Shown in pieces: positions 1 to 11,049 of a stretch of DNA of 64,000 nt. The stretch comes from Spiribacter curvatus (GTDB taxonomy: Bacteria; Pseudomonadota; Gammaproteobacteria; Nitrococcales; Nitrococcaceae): NCBI RefSeq assembly GCF_000485905.1, contig NC_022664.1, positions 1,364,001 to 1,428,000 on the forward strand. The letters run 5' to 3'. The position numbers and the translations under genes are program-made. The notes below the pieces were generated by a model. It was not told the DNA's origin, made no database searches, and was given only the letters and a program-made list of their open reading frames with translations. Numbering within the stretch: position 1 is the first letter of the stretch; every line of letters starts with the position of its first letter.

Positions 1-197
1 GACGTCTCGCCGACACCGAGGGCGTCCCGCCCTATGTCATCTTCCACGATGCCACTCTGCTGGCGATGGTCGAGCAGCAACCGAGCAATCTCGAGGAGTT
101 CGCGGCACTGCCCGGCGTCGGCGCCCGCAAACTCGAGCGCTATGCTGAAGCCTTCCTCGATACGCTGGCGGCGTTACCCGACTCGTCCATGCGTTAA
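1..197 (+). CDS. C-terminal end of an HRDC-domain protein, probably RecQ helicase (partial)
   Basis: Only the last 64 codons are present; the gene enters from outside the window and the frame starts at base 3. The peptide reads as the end of an HRDC domain, with PYVIFHDATL, then AALPGVGARKLERY and a short tail. This helical domain binds nucleic acid and closes RecQ helicases; it also occurs in RNase D. The PYVIFHD and LPGVGxxKLxRYG-type pattern followed by an immediate stop fits RecQ better. It ends 9 bases before the ABC transporter start. The parent protein cannot be confirmed from this fragment. Confidence 0.7.
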   Translation, partial: RLADTEGVPPYVIFHDATLLAMVEQQPSNLEEFAALPGVGARKLERYAEAFLDTLAALPDSSMR

Positions 198-206
198 ACT
201 GGGGCG

Positions 207-2051
207 ATGGCAGCTTCTCCGCATTCAACCACGGCCTCCTCCGGCACCTCGAACCAGGGCTGGCGGGAGTATCTGGGGGTCTTCCGCTACAGCCGCCGCG
301 CCATTGAGCTGGTCTGGCAGACCAGTCGGCTGCTTACCGTGGTGCTTGCCACGGGCACGCTGATCGCTGGCCTCCTGCCCGCCGCCGCGGCGTGGGTCGG
401 ACAGCTCATCGTCGACGGCGTGGTGGCGGCGATCGATGCCAATGCCGGCATCCCCGCCGACCTGCTCTGGCTGGTGGCGCTGGAGGGTGGGATCATGATG
501 GGGATCGCCGGCGCTCAGCGAGCCATCCAGATCGCCCAGTCGCTGCTGCGCGCCCAGCTCGGACAGCGGGTCAACGTCATGATCCTCGAGAAGGCGCAGT
601 CCCTTGAGCTGGCGGATTTCGAGGACTCGGAGTTCTACGACAAACTCACGCGGGCCCGGCGCGAGGCCTCCAGCCGGCCACTCAGCCTGGTCAACCGCAC
701 CTTCGGCCTGATCCAGAACGGCATATCGCTGGCGAGTTTCGCTGGTCTGCTACTCGGTTTCTCACCCTGGGCCGTCGCGATTCTGGTCGCTGCCGGTCTG
801 CCGCAGTTCTTCTCCGAGGCGAAATTCTCCGGTGATGCATTCCGACTGTTCCGCTGGCGCAGCCCCGACACACGGCGGCAGATGTACCTCGAGACAGTCC
901 TGGCGCGGGAGGACAGCGCCAAGGAGGTCAAGCTCTTCGAGCTCGGGCCGCTGTTCCTGCAACGCTACCGCGACATCTTCAAACGGCTCTATCGCGAAGA
1001 CCGTCGCCTGACGCTGCGACGCGATCTGTGGGGGTTTGGCCTGGGGCTGATCGCTACGCTGGCGTTCTATGGCACCTATGCCTGGATCGTCGTGACCACC
1101 GTGGCCGGTCAGATTACGCTTGGGCAGATGACGATGTATCTGAGCGTCTTTCGCCAGGGGCAGAGCGCGGTCAGCGCGAGCCTGACGGCCATCAGCGGGA
1201 TGTACGAGGACAACCTCTACCTGTCCAACCTCTATGAATACCTCGAACAGCCCATCACGGTGGGCAGCGGCGAGGCGACCGCCGGTGCCGATCCGGGTGA
1301 CGGCCTGCGATTCGAGTCAGTGAGCTTCCGCTATCCCGGCAGTGAGCTCGATGCCCTGTCCGATGTCTCGCTGCATCTCACGCCCAGCCGCAGCATCGCG
1401 CTGGTGGGGAGCAACGGATCGGGCAAGACCACCCTGATCAAGCTGCTGGCCGGACTCTATGCCCCCAGTAGCGGGCGGATCCTGCTCGATGGTACCGATC
1501 TACGTGATTGGGACAGCAGCGCGCTGCGCGAGCGCATCGGCATCATCTTCCAGGATTTCATGCGCTATCAGCTGCCGGTGGGCGAGAACATCGGCGCCGG
1601 CGACGTGGCTCATTTCAGCGACGAGGAGCGCTGGCAACGCGCGGCCCGCAAGGGACTGGCGGAGACCTTCATCGAAGACATCCCCGGCGGCTACCACGCC
1701 CAGCTGGGTCGCTGGTTCCGCGACGGCCGCGAGCTCTCGGGCGGTCAATGGCAGAAGATCGCCGTCGCCCGCGCCTTCATGCGCGAGGGTGCCGATGTGC
1801 TGGTGCTCGATGAGCCAACCGCGGCGATGGATGCCGCGGCCGAGGCGGAGATATTCGAACACTTCCGGGCCCTCACCGAGGACCGGATGGCGATCCTGAT
1901 ATCACATCGCTTCTCGACCGTGCGCATGGCCGACGAGATTATCGTCATGGATGGCGGTCGGATCATCGAGCGCGGCAACCACGACTCACTGCTCGCCGAG
2001 AATGGCCACTATGCCCGTCTGTTCCGGCTCCAGGCGGCAGGCTATCAATAA
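207..2051 (+). CDS. ABC transporter, fused membrane and ATP-binding half-transporter
   Basis: A 614-residue half-transporter in the inner membrane that should work as a homodimer. Residues about 30-330 form the membrane domain, with hydrophobic segments near 45-65, 75-95, 170-200 and 275-320. The nucleotide-binding domain has Walker A GSNGSGKTT (401-409), signature LSGGQ (510-514) and Walker B ending in LDEP (Asp about 535). This is the layout of type IV exporters. The substrate is not evident; the protein resembles the multidrug/peptide/lipid exporter group and has no peptidase domain. The Shine-Dalgarno is weak (GGGG). The stop overlaps the tmcA start by one base, so the two genes are probably co-transcribed. 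Confidence 0.85.
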   Translation: MAASPHSTTASSGTSNQGWREYLGVFRYSRRAIELVWQTSRLLTVVLATGTLIAGLLPAAAAWVGQLIVDGVVAAIDANAGIPADLLWLVALEGGIMMGIAGAQRAIQIAQSLLRAQLGQRVNVMILEKAQSLELADFEDSEFYDKLTRARREASSRPLSLVNRTFGLIQNGISLASFAGLLLGFSPWAVAILVAAGLPQFFSEAKFSGDAFRLFRWRSPDTRRQMYLETVLAREDSAKEVKLFELGPLFLQRYRDIFKRLYREDRRLTLRRDLWGFGLGLIATLAFYGTYAWIVVTTVAGQITLGQMTMYLSVFRQGQSAVSASLTAISGMYEDNLYLSNLYEYLEQPITVGSGEATAGADPGDGLRFESVSFRYPGSELDALSDVSLHLTPSRSIALVGSNGSGKTTLIKLLAGLYAPSSGRILLDGTDLRDWDSSALRERIGIIFQDFMRYQLPVGENIGAGDVAHFSDEERWQRAARKGLAETFIEDIPGGYHAQLGRWFRDGRELSGGQWQKIAVARAFMREGADVLVLDEPTAAMDAAAEAEIFEHFRALTEDRMAILISHRFSTVRMADEIIVMDGGRIIERGNHDSLLAENGHYARLFRLQAAGYQ

Positions 2052-4078
2052 TGCCGGGCGGTTGGCGGTCGCTGATCTGGATCGAGGGAGACGCCGTCAC
2101 CTGCCGCCGGCGGGCCCTGCAGCTTCTCGATGAACGGGCGACGGCGGCCATCGGCTGGATTGGCTCCCTGGAGACGGGCGCTGGAGCGCGCACCAACACC
2201 ATCCGGCGGGTACCACCGGGGCATGGCCGACAGCTACTCGGGCAGACACTATCGGTCGGGGTCCTCGATGCGCATGCCGGCCTTGATCCCGACGATCTGG
2301 GCGCCCTCTCGGGCACGATCGACGGGTCTGGCATCGGACTGCTACTGACGCCCCCCGCAGCGGTATGGCCCCAACAACCGGACCCGGTCCTCGCCGCGCT
2401 GCTCAGCGAGGGCGTCGCCCCCGATCCACGCGGCTCGGTGTTCATCACACGATTGATCGATTGCCTGACCGATGATCCGGCAGTCCAGCGTCTGACAACC
2501 ACCAATCAGCCCTTACCCTTACCCGCCGGCAGCGCCGTCTGCCGCGAGGATACGCCGCGACAGCCCACCGATGACCAGCAACAGATCATTGAAGCGATCG
2601 ACGCCCTGGCCCGTCGCTCCGAGGGTGGGACACTGCTGGTTACGGCGGACCGGGGTCGCGGCAAATCCGCGGCACTGGGGATGGCAATCCAGACCATGTC
2701 ACTCGCCGAGACGCCACGACTGACCGCGCCCTCGCGGGCCGCCACCACCACCGCACTCGCCTGCGCCGGCGATCGAGGGCCACGATTTCTGGCACCAGAG
2801 GCCGTCACACCGGCATCTTCACTGCTGCTGATCGATGAGGCAGCCGCCCTGCCCCTACCGCTGGTCGTCCAGCTCGTCGACGATAACCCCCACTGCGTAC
2901 TGACCGGCACTGTCCATGGTTATGAGGGCAGCGGTCGCGGTATGAACCTGCGTCTGGCAAAGACACTCGCCGATCCGGAACGATGGTTTGAGCACCGGCA
3001 TCTCGCCGAACCGGTCCGGTGGGCGGCTGATGACCCGCTGGAGGCCCTCATCGACAGGATCCTGTTGCTCAGTGCCGAGCCCGAGGCCCATCGCGCACCA
3101 GACGCCGTGACGATTGATTCGGTCGAGCCACAGGCGCTCGCCGGCTCGGAGCAGGATCTGCGCGACGCCTTCGGACTGCTGGTCGCCGGCCATTACCAGA
3201 CCCGGCCACGGGATCTGCGCCAGTTGCTCGACGATCCATCCGTCCGGCTCTATGCCGCGCGGGATCAGGGCCGGATCATTGGCGTGCTCGCGGCACGGAC
3301 CGAGGGTGGAATCGATCCCGAACTGTGCCGGGCCATCCACCTGGGGCAACGGCGGCCCAGCGGTCATCTCATCGCCCAGTCGCTCACCTTCCATGCCGGG
3401 GTGGCGGATGCCGCGGGACATCGGGGCTGGCGCATCCAGCGCATCGCCGTCCATGAGCAGGCCCGACGCCACGGCGTCGGGCGGCGCCTGATCGAGGCCG
3501 CCCGTCGTGATGCATCGGCGGCGGAGATGGACTGGCTCGGTACGAGCTTTGGAATGACCGCCGGGCTGCTCGATTTCTGGGTGGCCTGTGGGTTCAGGCC
3601 GGTACGGGTGGGCAACCGCCGCGACGCGCGCAGCGGGACATTTTCGGTGATCCTTCTGCGCGCGTTGAATGCCGCTGGGCAAGCGCTGGAAGAAGCGGCC
3701 GATCGGCGTTTTGCCCGTCATCTGCCGGATCAGCTGAACCATAGCCTCCATGGTCTGTCCGTTTCCCTGCGGAGTCGGCTCCGCCCCGGCCCGCTCGACG
3801 ACTGGGAGCGAGACGCCATCGACCGGGCGGACCTGCAGGCCTTCGCGACTGGCCATCGCCCGCTACTGGACAGTCATGCCGCGGTGGCTCGCTGGGCGGG
3901 GCTGACCCGTGCTGGAGATAATGAAGCGCCCTGCGATCAGGCCCTGATTGCAGCCGCGGTCGAACAGCCACTTGATACCGCCGCGATGGCGCAGGCAGCC
4001 GGTGTTTCAGGCCGCCGCGACGCCATCGCCCGACTGCGTCACCTGATCGCCCAACGCCCGAGGCTCCACCATGAGTGA
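2051..4078 (+). CDS. tmcA: tRNA(Met) cytidine acetyltransferase TmcA
   Basis: TmcA uses ATP and acetyl-CoA to make N4-acetylcytidine at the wobble position of elongator tRNA-Met. The 675-residue length matches the family. Visible parts are an N-terminal DUF1726-like region, a helicase-like ATPase module with a P-loop (GRGKS, Lys about 205) and Walker B LLIDEAAALP (Asp about 262), then a GNAT domain with the acetyl-CoA loop QARRHGVGRRL near 470-480 and a C-terminal tRNA-binding tail. The start overlaps the ABC transporter stop by one base. The end overlaps the uvrA-like start by 8 bases, so all three are probably one transcript. Confidence 0.95.
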   Translation: MPGGWRSLIWIEGDAVTCRRRALQLLDERATAAIGWIGSLETGAGARTNTIRRVPPGHGRQLLGQTLSVGVLDAHAGLDPDDLGALSGTIDGSGIGLLLTPPAAVWPQQPDPVLAALLSEGVAPDPRGSVFITRLIDCLTDDPAVQRLTTTNQPLPLPAGSAVCREDTPRQPTDDQQQIIEAIDALARRSEGGTLLVTADRGRGKSAALGMAIQTMSLAETPRLTAPSRAATTTALACAGDRGPRFLAPEAVTPASSLLLIDEAAALPLPLVVQLVDDNPHCVLTGTVHGYEGSGRGMNLRLAKTLADPERWFEHRHLAEPVRWAADDPLEALIDRILLLSAEPEAHRAPDAVTIDSVEPQALAGSEQDLRDAFGLLVAGHYQTRPRDLRQLLDDPSVRLYAARDQGRIIGVLAARTEGGIDPELCRAIHLGQRRPSGHLIAQSLTFHAGVADAAGHRGWRIQRIAVHEQARRHGVGRRLIEAARRDASAAEMDWLGTSFGMTAGLLDFWVACGFRPVRVGNRRDARSGTFSVILLRALNAAGQALEEAADRRFARHLPDQLNHSLHGLSVSLRSRLRPGPLDDWERDAIDRADLQAFATGHRPLLDSHAAVARWAGLTRAGDNEAPCDQALIAAAVEQPLDTAAMAQAAGVSGRRDAIARLRHLIAQRPRLHHE

Positions 4079-7000
4079 TTCCTGCATCCGTATCCGCGGT
4101 GCCCGCCAGAACAATCTCCGCAATCTGGATCTCGATCTGCCCACCGGCGAGTTCACGGTGATCACCGGCGTTTCCGGCTCAGGTAAATCGTCGCTCGCCT
4201 TCGACACCATCTACGCCGAGGGTCAGCGCCGCTACGTCGAAACCTTCTCGCCCTACGCCCGACAGTTCCTCGATCGCATGGATCGACCGGCCACCGACCG
4301 GGTGGAAGGCATCCCACCGGCGATCGCCATCGATCAGACCAACCCGGTCCGCACGTCGCGCTCCACGGTGGGCACGATGACCGAGCTCAACGACCACCTC
4401 AAGCTGCTGTTCGCCCGCGCAGCACGGCTCTACTGCGGCGGCTGCGGGCGCGCGGTAACCCGGGACACCGCGGATGGGGTCTATCACCGACTCCGCGAGC
4501 AATGCCCGGACGCCCGTGTCGTGATCGCCTTCGATACCGCCATCCCCGAGCACTACGACTCCGCGGAGATCCGCAGCCTGCTCGAGCGTCAGGGCTATAC
4601 GCGCATTCGCGACATCAGTGATGAGCGGCTGCGGGTGACCCAGGATCGTGTCCGGGTGGAGGCCGCCCGGCGCGACCGTCTGGTAGAGGCGGTCGAGGCC
4701 GCGTTCCAGCACGGGCGTGGTCATCTGGTGGTGGAGGTGCTCAACGACCAGCGCGAGGTGAGCGCCGAGCATCGCTTCTCACAGGCGCTTCATTGCGCCG
4801 ATTGCAACCGCCATTACCGCGATCCGAGCCCAAGTCTGTTCTCGTTCAACTCTCCGGTGGGCGCCTGTGAGACCTGCCGCGGTTTCGGTCGGATCATGGG
4901 GATCGATGACGGGCTGGTCATCCCCGATCCGGGCAAGACCCTGGCGGGCGGTGCCATCCGGCCCTGGCAGTCCGGCAAGTCCGCGGAATGCCAGAAGGAC
5001 CTGATCCGGCATGCCCAGCGTCGTGGTGTTGCCACTGACATCCCCTGGCGTGACCTGCCCGCCGCGGATCGCGACTGGGTGATTGAGGGCGAGGGCCGCG
5101 GACGTCAGCGTTGGTACGGCGTACGCGGGTTTTTCGACCGGTTGGAGTCGAAGAGCTACAAAATGCATGTCCGGGTACTGCTCTCGAAATACCGGAGCTA
5201 TGACCTTTGCCCGGACTGCGGCGGGGCAAGACTCAACCCCGAGTCCCTGCTCTGGCGACTCGGCGATCATGTCGAGGCCAATGACGCGGTGGCGCCCGCC
5301 GAGCGCCATCATCCGCGAGGCATGACGCTGGGCGAGGCGGCCTTCCAGGCCCTGCCCGGGCTGAACATGCATGACCTGATGAGCCTCCCGCTCGCGCAGG
5401 TCGAGCGGTTCTGCAATGCGCTCCATCTGCCTGCCCCCATGGACGAGGCCGTACCGCTACTGCTCGAGGCGATCCAGACCCGGCTGGGGTTCCTGGCGCG
5501 GGTGGGTGTCGGCTATCTCACCCTGGATCGTCAGTCGCGGACGCTCTCAGGGGGGGAGGTCCAGCGGATCAATCTGACCACCGCACTGGGGACCTCACTG
5601 GTCAACACGCTATTCGTCCTCGATGAGCCCAGCATCGGGCTACATCCCCGCGACATCGAGCGTATCACCGGCGTGATGCACCGCCTGCGCGATGCCGGCA
5701 ATACCCTGTTGGTGGTGGAGCATGATCCGGACATCATGCGCGCCGCCGATCGAGTGATCGACATCGGCCCTGGCCCCGGTCGCGAGGGGGGCAGCATTCT
5801 GTTCAACGGCACTCCCGAAGCGCTGATCCAGGATAGCCAGTCCCTGACCGGTGCCTATCTGCAGGGGCGACGGCGCGTCGAGGCGGGTAGCGGGCGTCAG
5901 GCGCGACCGCAGCCGGATCAGTGGCTGACCATCCGCGGCGCGCGGGAGCACAATCTCACCGGTGTCGACATCGATCTGCCGCTACACCGGCTGGTCTGCC
6001 TGACCGGGGTATCGGGATCGGGCAAGTCAACGCTGCTCGAGTCGATCGTCTATCGGGGGCTGCGCAAGCGGTTGGGTGAGGCGGTTGACCCGCCCGGCGC
6101 CCATGATGGCATCGACAATGCCGAATCGATCGATGAGGTGGTCCTTGTCGATCAGTCCGCGATCGGCCGCACCACACGCTCCAACCCAGCGAGCTATGTC
6201 GGTGCCTTCGATCCGATCCGCAAGGCCTTCGCCCGCGAGCCACTCGCCCGGGAGCGTGGTTATACCGCCGGCACCTTCAGCTTCAACGCCGGCGCCGGCC
6301 GCTGCCCCGCCTGTGGCGGCAACGGTTTCGAGCATGTCGAGATGCAATTTCTCTCCGATGTGTATCTGCGCTGTCCGACCTGTGATGGCCGACGCTATCG
6401 CGATGCGGTCCTCGAGGTGCGACTGGCGCCAGCGGCCGGCTGTGAACAGGCACCGGCCTCCATCGCCGAGTGCCTCGACATGACCGTCGATGCGGCCCGG
6501 CAGTTCTTTGCCGACCAGAACGACGTGCTCCGCGGGCTCGAGCCGCTGGCGGCCGTCGGCCTCGGTTACATGAAACTCGGCCAGCCAGTCCCCACCCTGT
6601 CCGGCGGCGAGGCGCAGCGCCTCAAGCTCGCCGGCCATCTCGCCAAGGCCCGGCGGCGTGGCGGCGGGCACAAACTGTTTCTGTTCGATGAGCCCACCAC
6701 CGGTCTGCACTTCGAGGATATCCGGGTCCTGCTCACTGCACTTGAGCGGCTGCTGACGGTCGGCCACTCGGTCATCCTCATCGAGCATAACCTTGATGTC
6801 ATGCTGGCCGCCGACTGGCTGATCGATCTTGGCCCGGAGGGCGGCACCGGTGGCGGACAGCTGCTCGCCACCGGATCGCCGGAAACGGTCATGACGGTCG
6901 AGGACAGCCACACGGGGATGGCGCTGAAGCGCTATGCCACCGATCGGCAAGCGCCGCCGCCACCGCCGAACCACGACCGGATGGCCGAGCCCAGCGCCCC

Positions 7001-9590
7001 AGCGGTCCGGCCGTCCGAACCGCGGGCCATCGAGATCCGCAACGCCCGCGAGCACAACCTGCGCGGGATTGATCTGCGCATTCCGCAGGACCAGCTCACG
7101 GTCATCACCGGGCTGTCGGGCTCGGGCAAGAGCACGATCGCCTTCGATATCCTCTTCAACGAGGGGCAGCGGCGTTACCTCGAGTCACTCAACGCCTACG
7201 CGCGGCAGTTCGTCCAGCCCGCCGCTCGTCCCGACGTCGATGCAGTCTTTGCGATTCCACCCACGGTCGCCATCGAACAACGCACCAGCCGTGGCGGACA
7301 CAAGAGCACGGTCGCCACAATGACCGAGCTCCATCACTTCCTGCGCCTGCTGTTCGTCAAGCTCGGGACCCAGTACTGTCCGGACTGCGACCGGCCTATC
7401 CGCGAGCAGAGCCAGGCCTCCATCGCCGCCCGGCTGATCGAGGACTGCCGGGGCGAGTCCGTGACGCTGCTGGCACCATTGGTGGTCGCTCGCAAGGGCT
7501 ACTACACCGATCTTGCCCAGTGGGCCGCCGGCAAGGGATTCACGCATCTGCGGGTGGATGGCGAGGACCGTCCCACCGATCAGTGGCCGCGGCTGGATCG
7601 CTATCAGGAGCACGACATCGATCTGCCGGTGGCGACGGTGACGCCGGATCCCGCCAATGAGAAGGCGCTCGATACCGCACTCGAGCATGCGCTCGGATAT
7701 GGCAAGGGCCAGGTTCGAGTGGCGACGGCGAGCGGGGCTGTAACGCTCTACTCCACACAACGGGCCTGCCCGGGCTGTCATCGAAGCTTCGCTCCCCTCG
7801 ACCCGCGGCTTTTCTCCTACAACACCCGCCATGGCTGGTGCCCGAGCTGTTATGGCACCGGCGCCATGCTCAAGGGCTTCGACGCCGAGCAGACCGGCGA
7901 GGAGCGCCAGTGGCAGCTGACTGAAGACGACACAACCCGCCCCTGTCCAGTCTGCAACGGCCATCGGCTAAGGCCTGAAGCCCTGTCAGTGCGCTTTCTG
8001 GACCGGGGCATCGCCGACTATGGGGCACTTTCGGTAGAACAGACCGCGGCCTTTTTCCGGGGCATCACACTCGCGGCGCGCGAGGCGCGGATCGCCGATG
8101 ACGTCATCGCTGAACTGCAGGGGCGGCTGGGTTTTCTGGAAGCAGTGGGTCTTGGCTACCTCACGCTGGATCGATCGGCGCCCACCTTATCGGGTGGCGA
8201 AGCGCAGCGTATCCGCCTCGCCGCCCAGCTCGGCTCCAATCTCCAGGGTGTCTGCTACATCCTCGATGAACCGACGATCGGCCTGCATGCCCGCGATAAC
8301 CGCATGCTCCTCGATACACTGGCGGCCCTCCAGGCAAAGGGCAATACCATGGTCGTTGTCGAGCATGATGAGGATACGATCCGGCGCGCGGAGCATGTCA
8401 TCGATCTCGGGCCGGGTGCCGGTGTCGAGGGCGGGCGCATCGTGGCCGAGGGCCAGCTCGATGATCTGCTCGCCAACCCGGACTCGGTCACCGGCCGGGC
8501 GCTGGCCCATCCGCTTGAGCATCCACTGCGTGGTCAGCGCCGCGATCCGCATGAAGCGGACGCCATCGAGCTGGGCGGCGTTCACGCCCATAATCTGCGT
8601 AATGTCAGTGCCCGCATCCCGCTGGCATGCATGACCGATGTGAGCGGTGTGTCCGGATCGGGCAAGAGCACCCTGGTCCGGGAAGTCCTGCATGGCAGCC
8701 TGGCCCATCGCGTTGGTCGCAAGGGAGATATCAACGCCCCCACGCGGGGGTGCCGGACCATAACGGGTTCAGCGTCAATCGACCGTGTGCTCGAGGTGGA
8801 TCAGACACCGATCGGCAAGACGCCGCGGTCCTGCCCGGCGACTTATGTCGGTATCTATGACGAAATCCGGCGCCTGTTCACCCAGACTGAAGAGGCCCGT
8901 ATCCGCGGCTATGGGCCGGGCCGGTTCTCTTTCAACACCCGCGAGGGGCGATGCCCGGAATGCGAGGGACAGGGCATGCGCCGGGTGGAAATGAACTTCC
9001 TGCCCGATGTAACGGTTCCCTGCGAGAGCTGCCACGGACAACGTTTTACGCCAGAGACGCTGGCAGTGACCTGGCGAGGCTGCTCGATTGGCGATGTCCT
9101 GAACATGGAGATCGAGACCGCGGTGGATTTCTTCGCCGCCCATCATCGCCTGCACCACACGCTCAGGCTGCTGCGCGACACGGGCCTCGGCTATCTGACG
9201 CTTGGCCAGCCCAGTCCGACCCTCTCCGGCGGTGAGGCGCAGCGCATCAAGCTGGTCAGTGAACTCGCCAAGGCACGGCCGGAGACGGGCGGCGCCCGAC
9301 CGGCAAAGACCCTCTACATCCTCGATGAACCGACCGTTGGTCTGCATATCGCCGATGTCGAGCGTTTACTCGGCGTTCTCCATCGCCTCGTGGATGCCGG
9401 TCACAGCGTCGTGGTGATCGAGCATAACCTGGATGTCCTCGCCGAGGCGGACTGGCTCATCGATCTGGGCCCGGAAGGCGGTGACGGCGGCGGCCGGATC
9501 GTTGCTCAGGGCACGCCCGAGCAGGTCTGCCGAAACCGGACGTCGCACACCGGCCGGTTGCTGGGCGAATTCATGGGCCCTCGCCCCTGA
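4071..9590 (+). CDS. Giant tandem UvrA-like protein (two UvrA units in one chain)
   Basis: At 1839 residues this is about twice the length of UvrA (about 940). It holds four ABC ATPase modules with P-loops at residues 33, 646, 1014 and 1526 ([36 protein letters not shown]). Each has its own LSGGE signature and LDEP/FDEP Walker B. UvrA-type zinc-finger CxxC pairs occur in both halves, for example [20 protein letters not shown] and CPSC. UvrA normally dimerises to find bulky DNA lesions and loads UvrB; this chain looks like a covalent dimer. Residues about 145-245 resemble the UvrB-binding insertion of UvrA; whether UvrB is bound is unknown. A normal uvrA may exist elsewhere in the genome. Fused UvrA-like proteins of this size are known in other proteobacteria. 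Confidence 0.88.
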   Translation: MSDSCIRIRGARQNNLRNLDLDLPTGEFTVITGVSGSGKSSLAFDTIYAEGQRRYVETFSPYARQFLDRMDRPATDRVEGIPPAIAIDQTNPVRTSRSTVGTMTELNDHLKLLFARAARLYCGGCGRAVTRDTADGVYHRLREQCPDARVVIAFDTAIPEHYDSAEIRSLLERQGYTRIRDISDERLRVTQDRVRVEAARRDRLVEAVEAAFQHGRGHLVVEVLNDQREVSAEHRFSQALHCADCNRHYRDPSPSLFSFNSPVGACETCRGFGRIMGIDDGLVIPDPGKTLAGGAIRPWQSGKSAECQKDLIRHAQRRGVATDIPWRDLPAADRDWVIEGEGRGRQRWYGVRGFFDRLESKSYKMHVRVLLSKYRSYDLCPDCGGARLNPESLLWRLGDHVEANDAVAPAERHHPRGMTLGEAAFQALPGLNMHDLMSLPLAQVERFCNALHLPAPMDEAVPLLLEAIQTRLGFLARVGVGYLTLDRQSRTLSGGEVQRINLTTALGTSLVNTLFVLDEPSIGLHPRDIERITGVMHRLRDAGNTLLVVEHDPDIMRAADRVIDIGPGPGREGGSILFNGTPEALIQDSQSLTGAYLQGRRRVEAGSGRQARPQPDQWLTIRGAREHNLTGVDIDLPLHRLVCLTGVSGSGKSTLLESIVYRGLRKRLGEAVDPPGAHDGIDNAESIDEVVLVDQSAIGRTTRSNPASYVGAFDPIRKAFAREPLARERGYTAGTFSFNAGAGRCPACGGNGFEHVEMQFLSDVYLRCPTCDGRRYRDAVLEVRLAPAAGCEQAPASIAECLDMTVDAARQFFADQNDVLRGLEPLAAVGLGYMKLGQPVPTLSGGEAQRLKLAGHLAKARRRGGGHKLFLFDEPTTGLHFEDIRVLLTALERLLTVGHSVILIEHNLDVMLAADWLIDLGPEGGTGGGQLLATGSPETVMTVEDSHTGMALKRYATDRQAPPPPPNHDRMAEPSAPAVRPSEPRAIEIRNAREHNLRGIDLRIPQDQLTVITGLSGSGKSTIAFDILFNEGQRRYLESLNAYARQFVQPAARPDVDAVFAIPPTVAIEQRTSRGGHKSTVATMTELHHFLRLLFVKLGTQYCPDCDRPIREQSQASIAARLIEDCRGESVTLLAPLVVARKGYYTDLAQWAAGKGFTHLRVDGEDRPTDQWPRLDRYQEHDIDLPVATVTPDPANEKALDTALEHALGYGKGQVRVATASGAVTLYSTQRACPGCHRSFAPLDPRLFSYNTRHGWCPSCYGTGAMLKGFDAEQTGEERQWQLTEDDTTRPCPVCNGHRLRPEALSVRFLDRGIADYGALSVEQTAAFFRGITLAAREARIADDVIAELQGRLGFLEAVGLGYLTLDRSAPTLSGGEAQRIRLAAQLGSNLQGVCYILDEPTIGLHARDNRMLLDTLAALQAKGNTMVVVEHDEDTIRRAEHVIDLGPGAGVEGGRIVAEGQLDDLLANPDSVTGRALAHPLEHPLRGQRRDPHEADAIELGGVHAHNLRNVSARIPLACMTDVSGVSGSGKSTLVREVLHGSLAHRVGRKGDINAPTRGCRTITGSASIDRVLEVDQTPIGKTPRSCPATYVGIYDEIRRLFTQTEEARIRGYGPGRFSFNTREGRCPECEGQGMRRVEMNFLPDVTVPCESCHGQRFTPETLAVTWRGCSIGDVLNMEIETAVDFFAAHHRLHHTLRLLRDTGLGYLTLGQPSPTLSGGEAQRIKLVSELAKARPETGGARPAKTLYILDEPTVGLHIADVERLLGVLHRLVDAGHSVVVIEHNLDVLAEADWLIDLGPEGGDGGGRIVAQGTPEQVCRNRTSHTGRLLGEFMGPRP

Positions 9591-10004
9591 TCAGTGGCGG
9601 CCGCCCCGTTTGAAGTCAGCCAGGCGCTGACGGTCGCGGCGGTCGGGGCGGTGATCGGGCCGTGGCTGCGCTGCCGATGCGGCACGAAGCGATTCGCGCT
9701 GCTGCTCCCGGGCGCGCACGCTGTCCGGCGTCTCGGTATAGAGCATCTGCGCCTGCGCGGCTGGACCGCGTTGCTCGGAGAGACCGTCGACGTGGACCTC
9801 AAAAGTCTGCGGGCCCTTGTGAATCACAAGCCGCTGACCGATGCGCACGGCGCGGGCTGGCTTGGCCCGAACCCCGTCGACATCGACCTTGCCTCCCTTG
9901 ATCGCATCCACGGCCAGACGGCGGGTCTTGAAAAAGCGCGCCGCCCAAAGCCAACGATCCAGACGAACCGACTCAGCCCCCGACATGGCCGCCATAACTG
10001 CCAT
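9591..10004 (-). CDS. hslR: S4-domain ribosome-associated heat shock protein Hsp15
   Basis: Hsp15 binds 50S subunits that carry a stalled peptidyl-tRNA and helps to recycle them. The S4 RNA-binding domain is clear: VRLDRWLWAARFFKTR, then a KGGKVDVDG turn and IGQRLVIHK. The basic, disordered tail (QPRPDHRPDRRDRQR) is also typical. Three in-frame ATGs lie close together (10004, 9995, 9986). None has a strong Shine-Dalgarno, and the third gives MSGAESVRLD, closest to known Hsp15 starts. Any of them overlaps the end of the CBS gene upstream, so translation is probably coupled. It is convergent with the uvrA-like gene, with no gap. Confidence 0.88.
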   Translation of the reverse strand: MAVMAAMSGAESVRLDRWLWAARFFKTRRLAVDAIKGGKVDVDGVRAKPARAVRIGQRLVIHKGPQTFEVHVDGLSEQRGPAAQAQMLYTETPDSVRAREQQRESLRAASAAQPRPDHRPDRRDRQRLADFKRGGRH

Positions 10005-10431
10005 GCAGATAACTGGTCAGGGCCGCGACCTCCATATCCCGTTCGCGAACCACCGCCGTGCTCAGATCCCGCACCGAGATCATACCCAGCACCCGCTGTT
10101 CGTCCATGACCGGCAGATGGCGGACATTGCACTGTGCCACCAGGGCAAGCGCCTGATCAGTGCTCGCCGCGGGCGAAATCCAGAACACCTCCCGGGTCAT
10201 CACCGACTCCAGCGGGGTCTCTTCCGGATCGAGCCGCTGCCCGAGGACACGGCGCAGCACATCACGCTCGGTAAAAATCCCCAGCAGGGCCTCGTCGGGC
10301 GTCATGACCAGCACGGCACCGATGTTGCGCCGGTTCATCAGCGACACGGCGTCGGCGACTGAACTGTCAGGACCCAGCGCCTGAAGGCCACCACTGCCCT
10401 CGCGCAGCAGCGATCGCATTGTATTGGGCAT
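9973..10431 (-). CDS. Two-CBS-domain protein
   Basis: This 152-residue soluble protein consists almost entirely of two CBS repeats (residues about 15-70 and 80-135), recognisable by GAVLVMTPDEALLGIFTERD and HLPVMDEQRVLGMISVRDL. A CBS pair folds into a Bateman module that usually binds adenine nucleotides and senses energy or ionic state. No catalytic domain is attached, so it probably regulates a partner that is not evident from the neighbours. The start is supported by GGAGG eight bases upstream of ATG 10431. The end overlaps hslR, suggesting one transcript. Confidence 0.85.
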   Translation of the reverse strand: MPNTMRSLLREGSGGLQALGPDSSVADAVSLMNRRNIGAVLVMTPDEALLGIFTERDVLRRVLGQRLDPEETPLESVMTREVFWISPAASTDQALALVAQCNVRHLPVMDEQRVLGMISVRDLSTAVVRERDMEVAALTSYLHGSYGGHVGG

Positions 10432-10461
10432 ACCCCTGTCCTCCGGTTGTTCTGACGCCGG

Positions 10462-10941
10462 TCAGACCAGCGCGCTTTCCGCAATTACGATACCGTCACG
10501 ATCGGCACAGAGCCATTCGCCCGGCGTCAGGGTGGCACCCGCCAGCGTCACGACCACACCGACTTCGCCCTCACCGTTGGGCTGACTGCGGCAGGGATGG
10601 GTATTGATCGCCTTGATGCCGATATCCAGGTTCGCGAGATCGGCGGCATCACGCACGCATCCATAGATCAGCAACCCCGCCCAGCCATTGTCACGCGCCT
10701 TGGCGGCGAGCTGGTCCCCCATCAGCGCACAGCGCAGCGAGCCCGAGCCATCGACCACCAGCACTCGTCCCTCGCCAGGCGTTTCCAGTACGTCGCGGAC
10801 CCGGCTGTTGTCCTCAAACGTCTTCACTGTCTGTATGGTCCCCGCGAATCCGTAGCGACCACCGAAATCGCCGAAAATGGGGGCGAGCACGCGCAGTTCG
10901 TCGGCGTGGTCGTCGCAGAGATCTGTCGTCTTGATTGCCAT
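10462..10941 (-). CDS. rraA: RraA family protein (regulator of ribonuclease activity / aldolase-like)
   Basis: A 159-residue RraA-type protein. E. coli RraA binds RNase E and damps its activity; relatives act as 4-hydroxy-4-methyl-2-oxoglutarate aldolases. Recognisable blocks are TTDLCDDH at the N terminus, GDFGGRYGFAG, VVDGSGSLRCALMGDQLAAKA and the YGCVRDAADL motif. ATG 10941 was chosen because AGGAG lies seven bases upstream; an in-frame ATG at 10968 lacks this and would give an uncharacteristic extension. The motif order and length fit gammaproteobacterial RraA, but an aldolase role is not excluded. Confidence 0.87.
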   Translation of the reverse strand: MAIKTTDLCDDHADELRVLAPIFGDFGGRYGFAGTIQTVKTFEDNSRVRDVLETPGEGRVLVVDGSGSLRCALMGDQLAAKARDNGWAGLLIYGCVRDAADLANLDIGIKAINTHPCRSQPNGEGEVGVVVTLAGATLTPGEWLCADRDGIVIAESALV

Positions 10942-11014
10942 CCGGACACTCCTTGGATAATGCTCCAACGCTAACGGTCCGCCGGACGCCGAGCAACTCC
11001 ATCGCTATTACGGT

Positions 11015-11042
11015 TTGACAGCCGGCCGCGGCGGCGGACAAT
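11015..11042 (+). promoter_or_regulatory. Possible sigma-70 promoter for the phosphoribulokinase gene
   Basis: A perfect TTGACA (11015-11020) is followed after 16 bases by GACAAT (11037-11042), four matches to the -10 consensus. A start about seven bases downstream would fall at or next to the ATG at 11050, giving a leaderless or nearly leaderless transcript. No Shine-Dalgarno is visible before that ATG, which agrees with this. Seen by eye only. Confidence 0.4.
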
Positions 11043-11049
11043 ACGGTCG

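Noticed and set aside
2855-3856. Long open frame antisense to tmcA as a gene
   Set aside because: High GC makes long antisense frames common; tmcA on the other strand has clear motifs throughout, and the antisense translation has no family features.
6027-7055. Long open frame antisense to the uvrA-like gene as a gene
   Set aside because: It is a mirror of conserved UvrA coding sequence, with no plausible start signal or domain.
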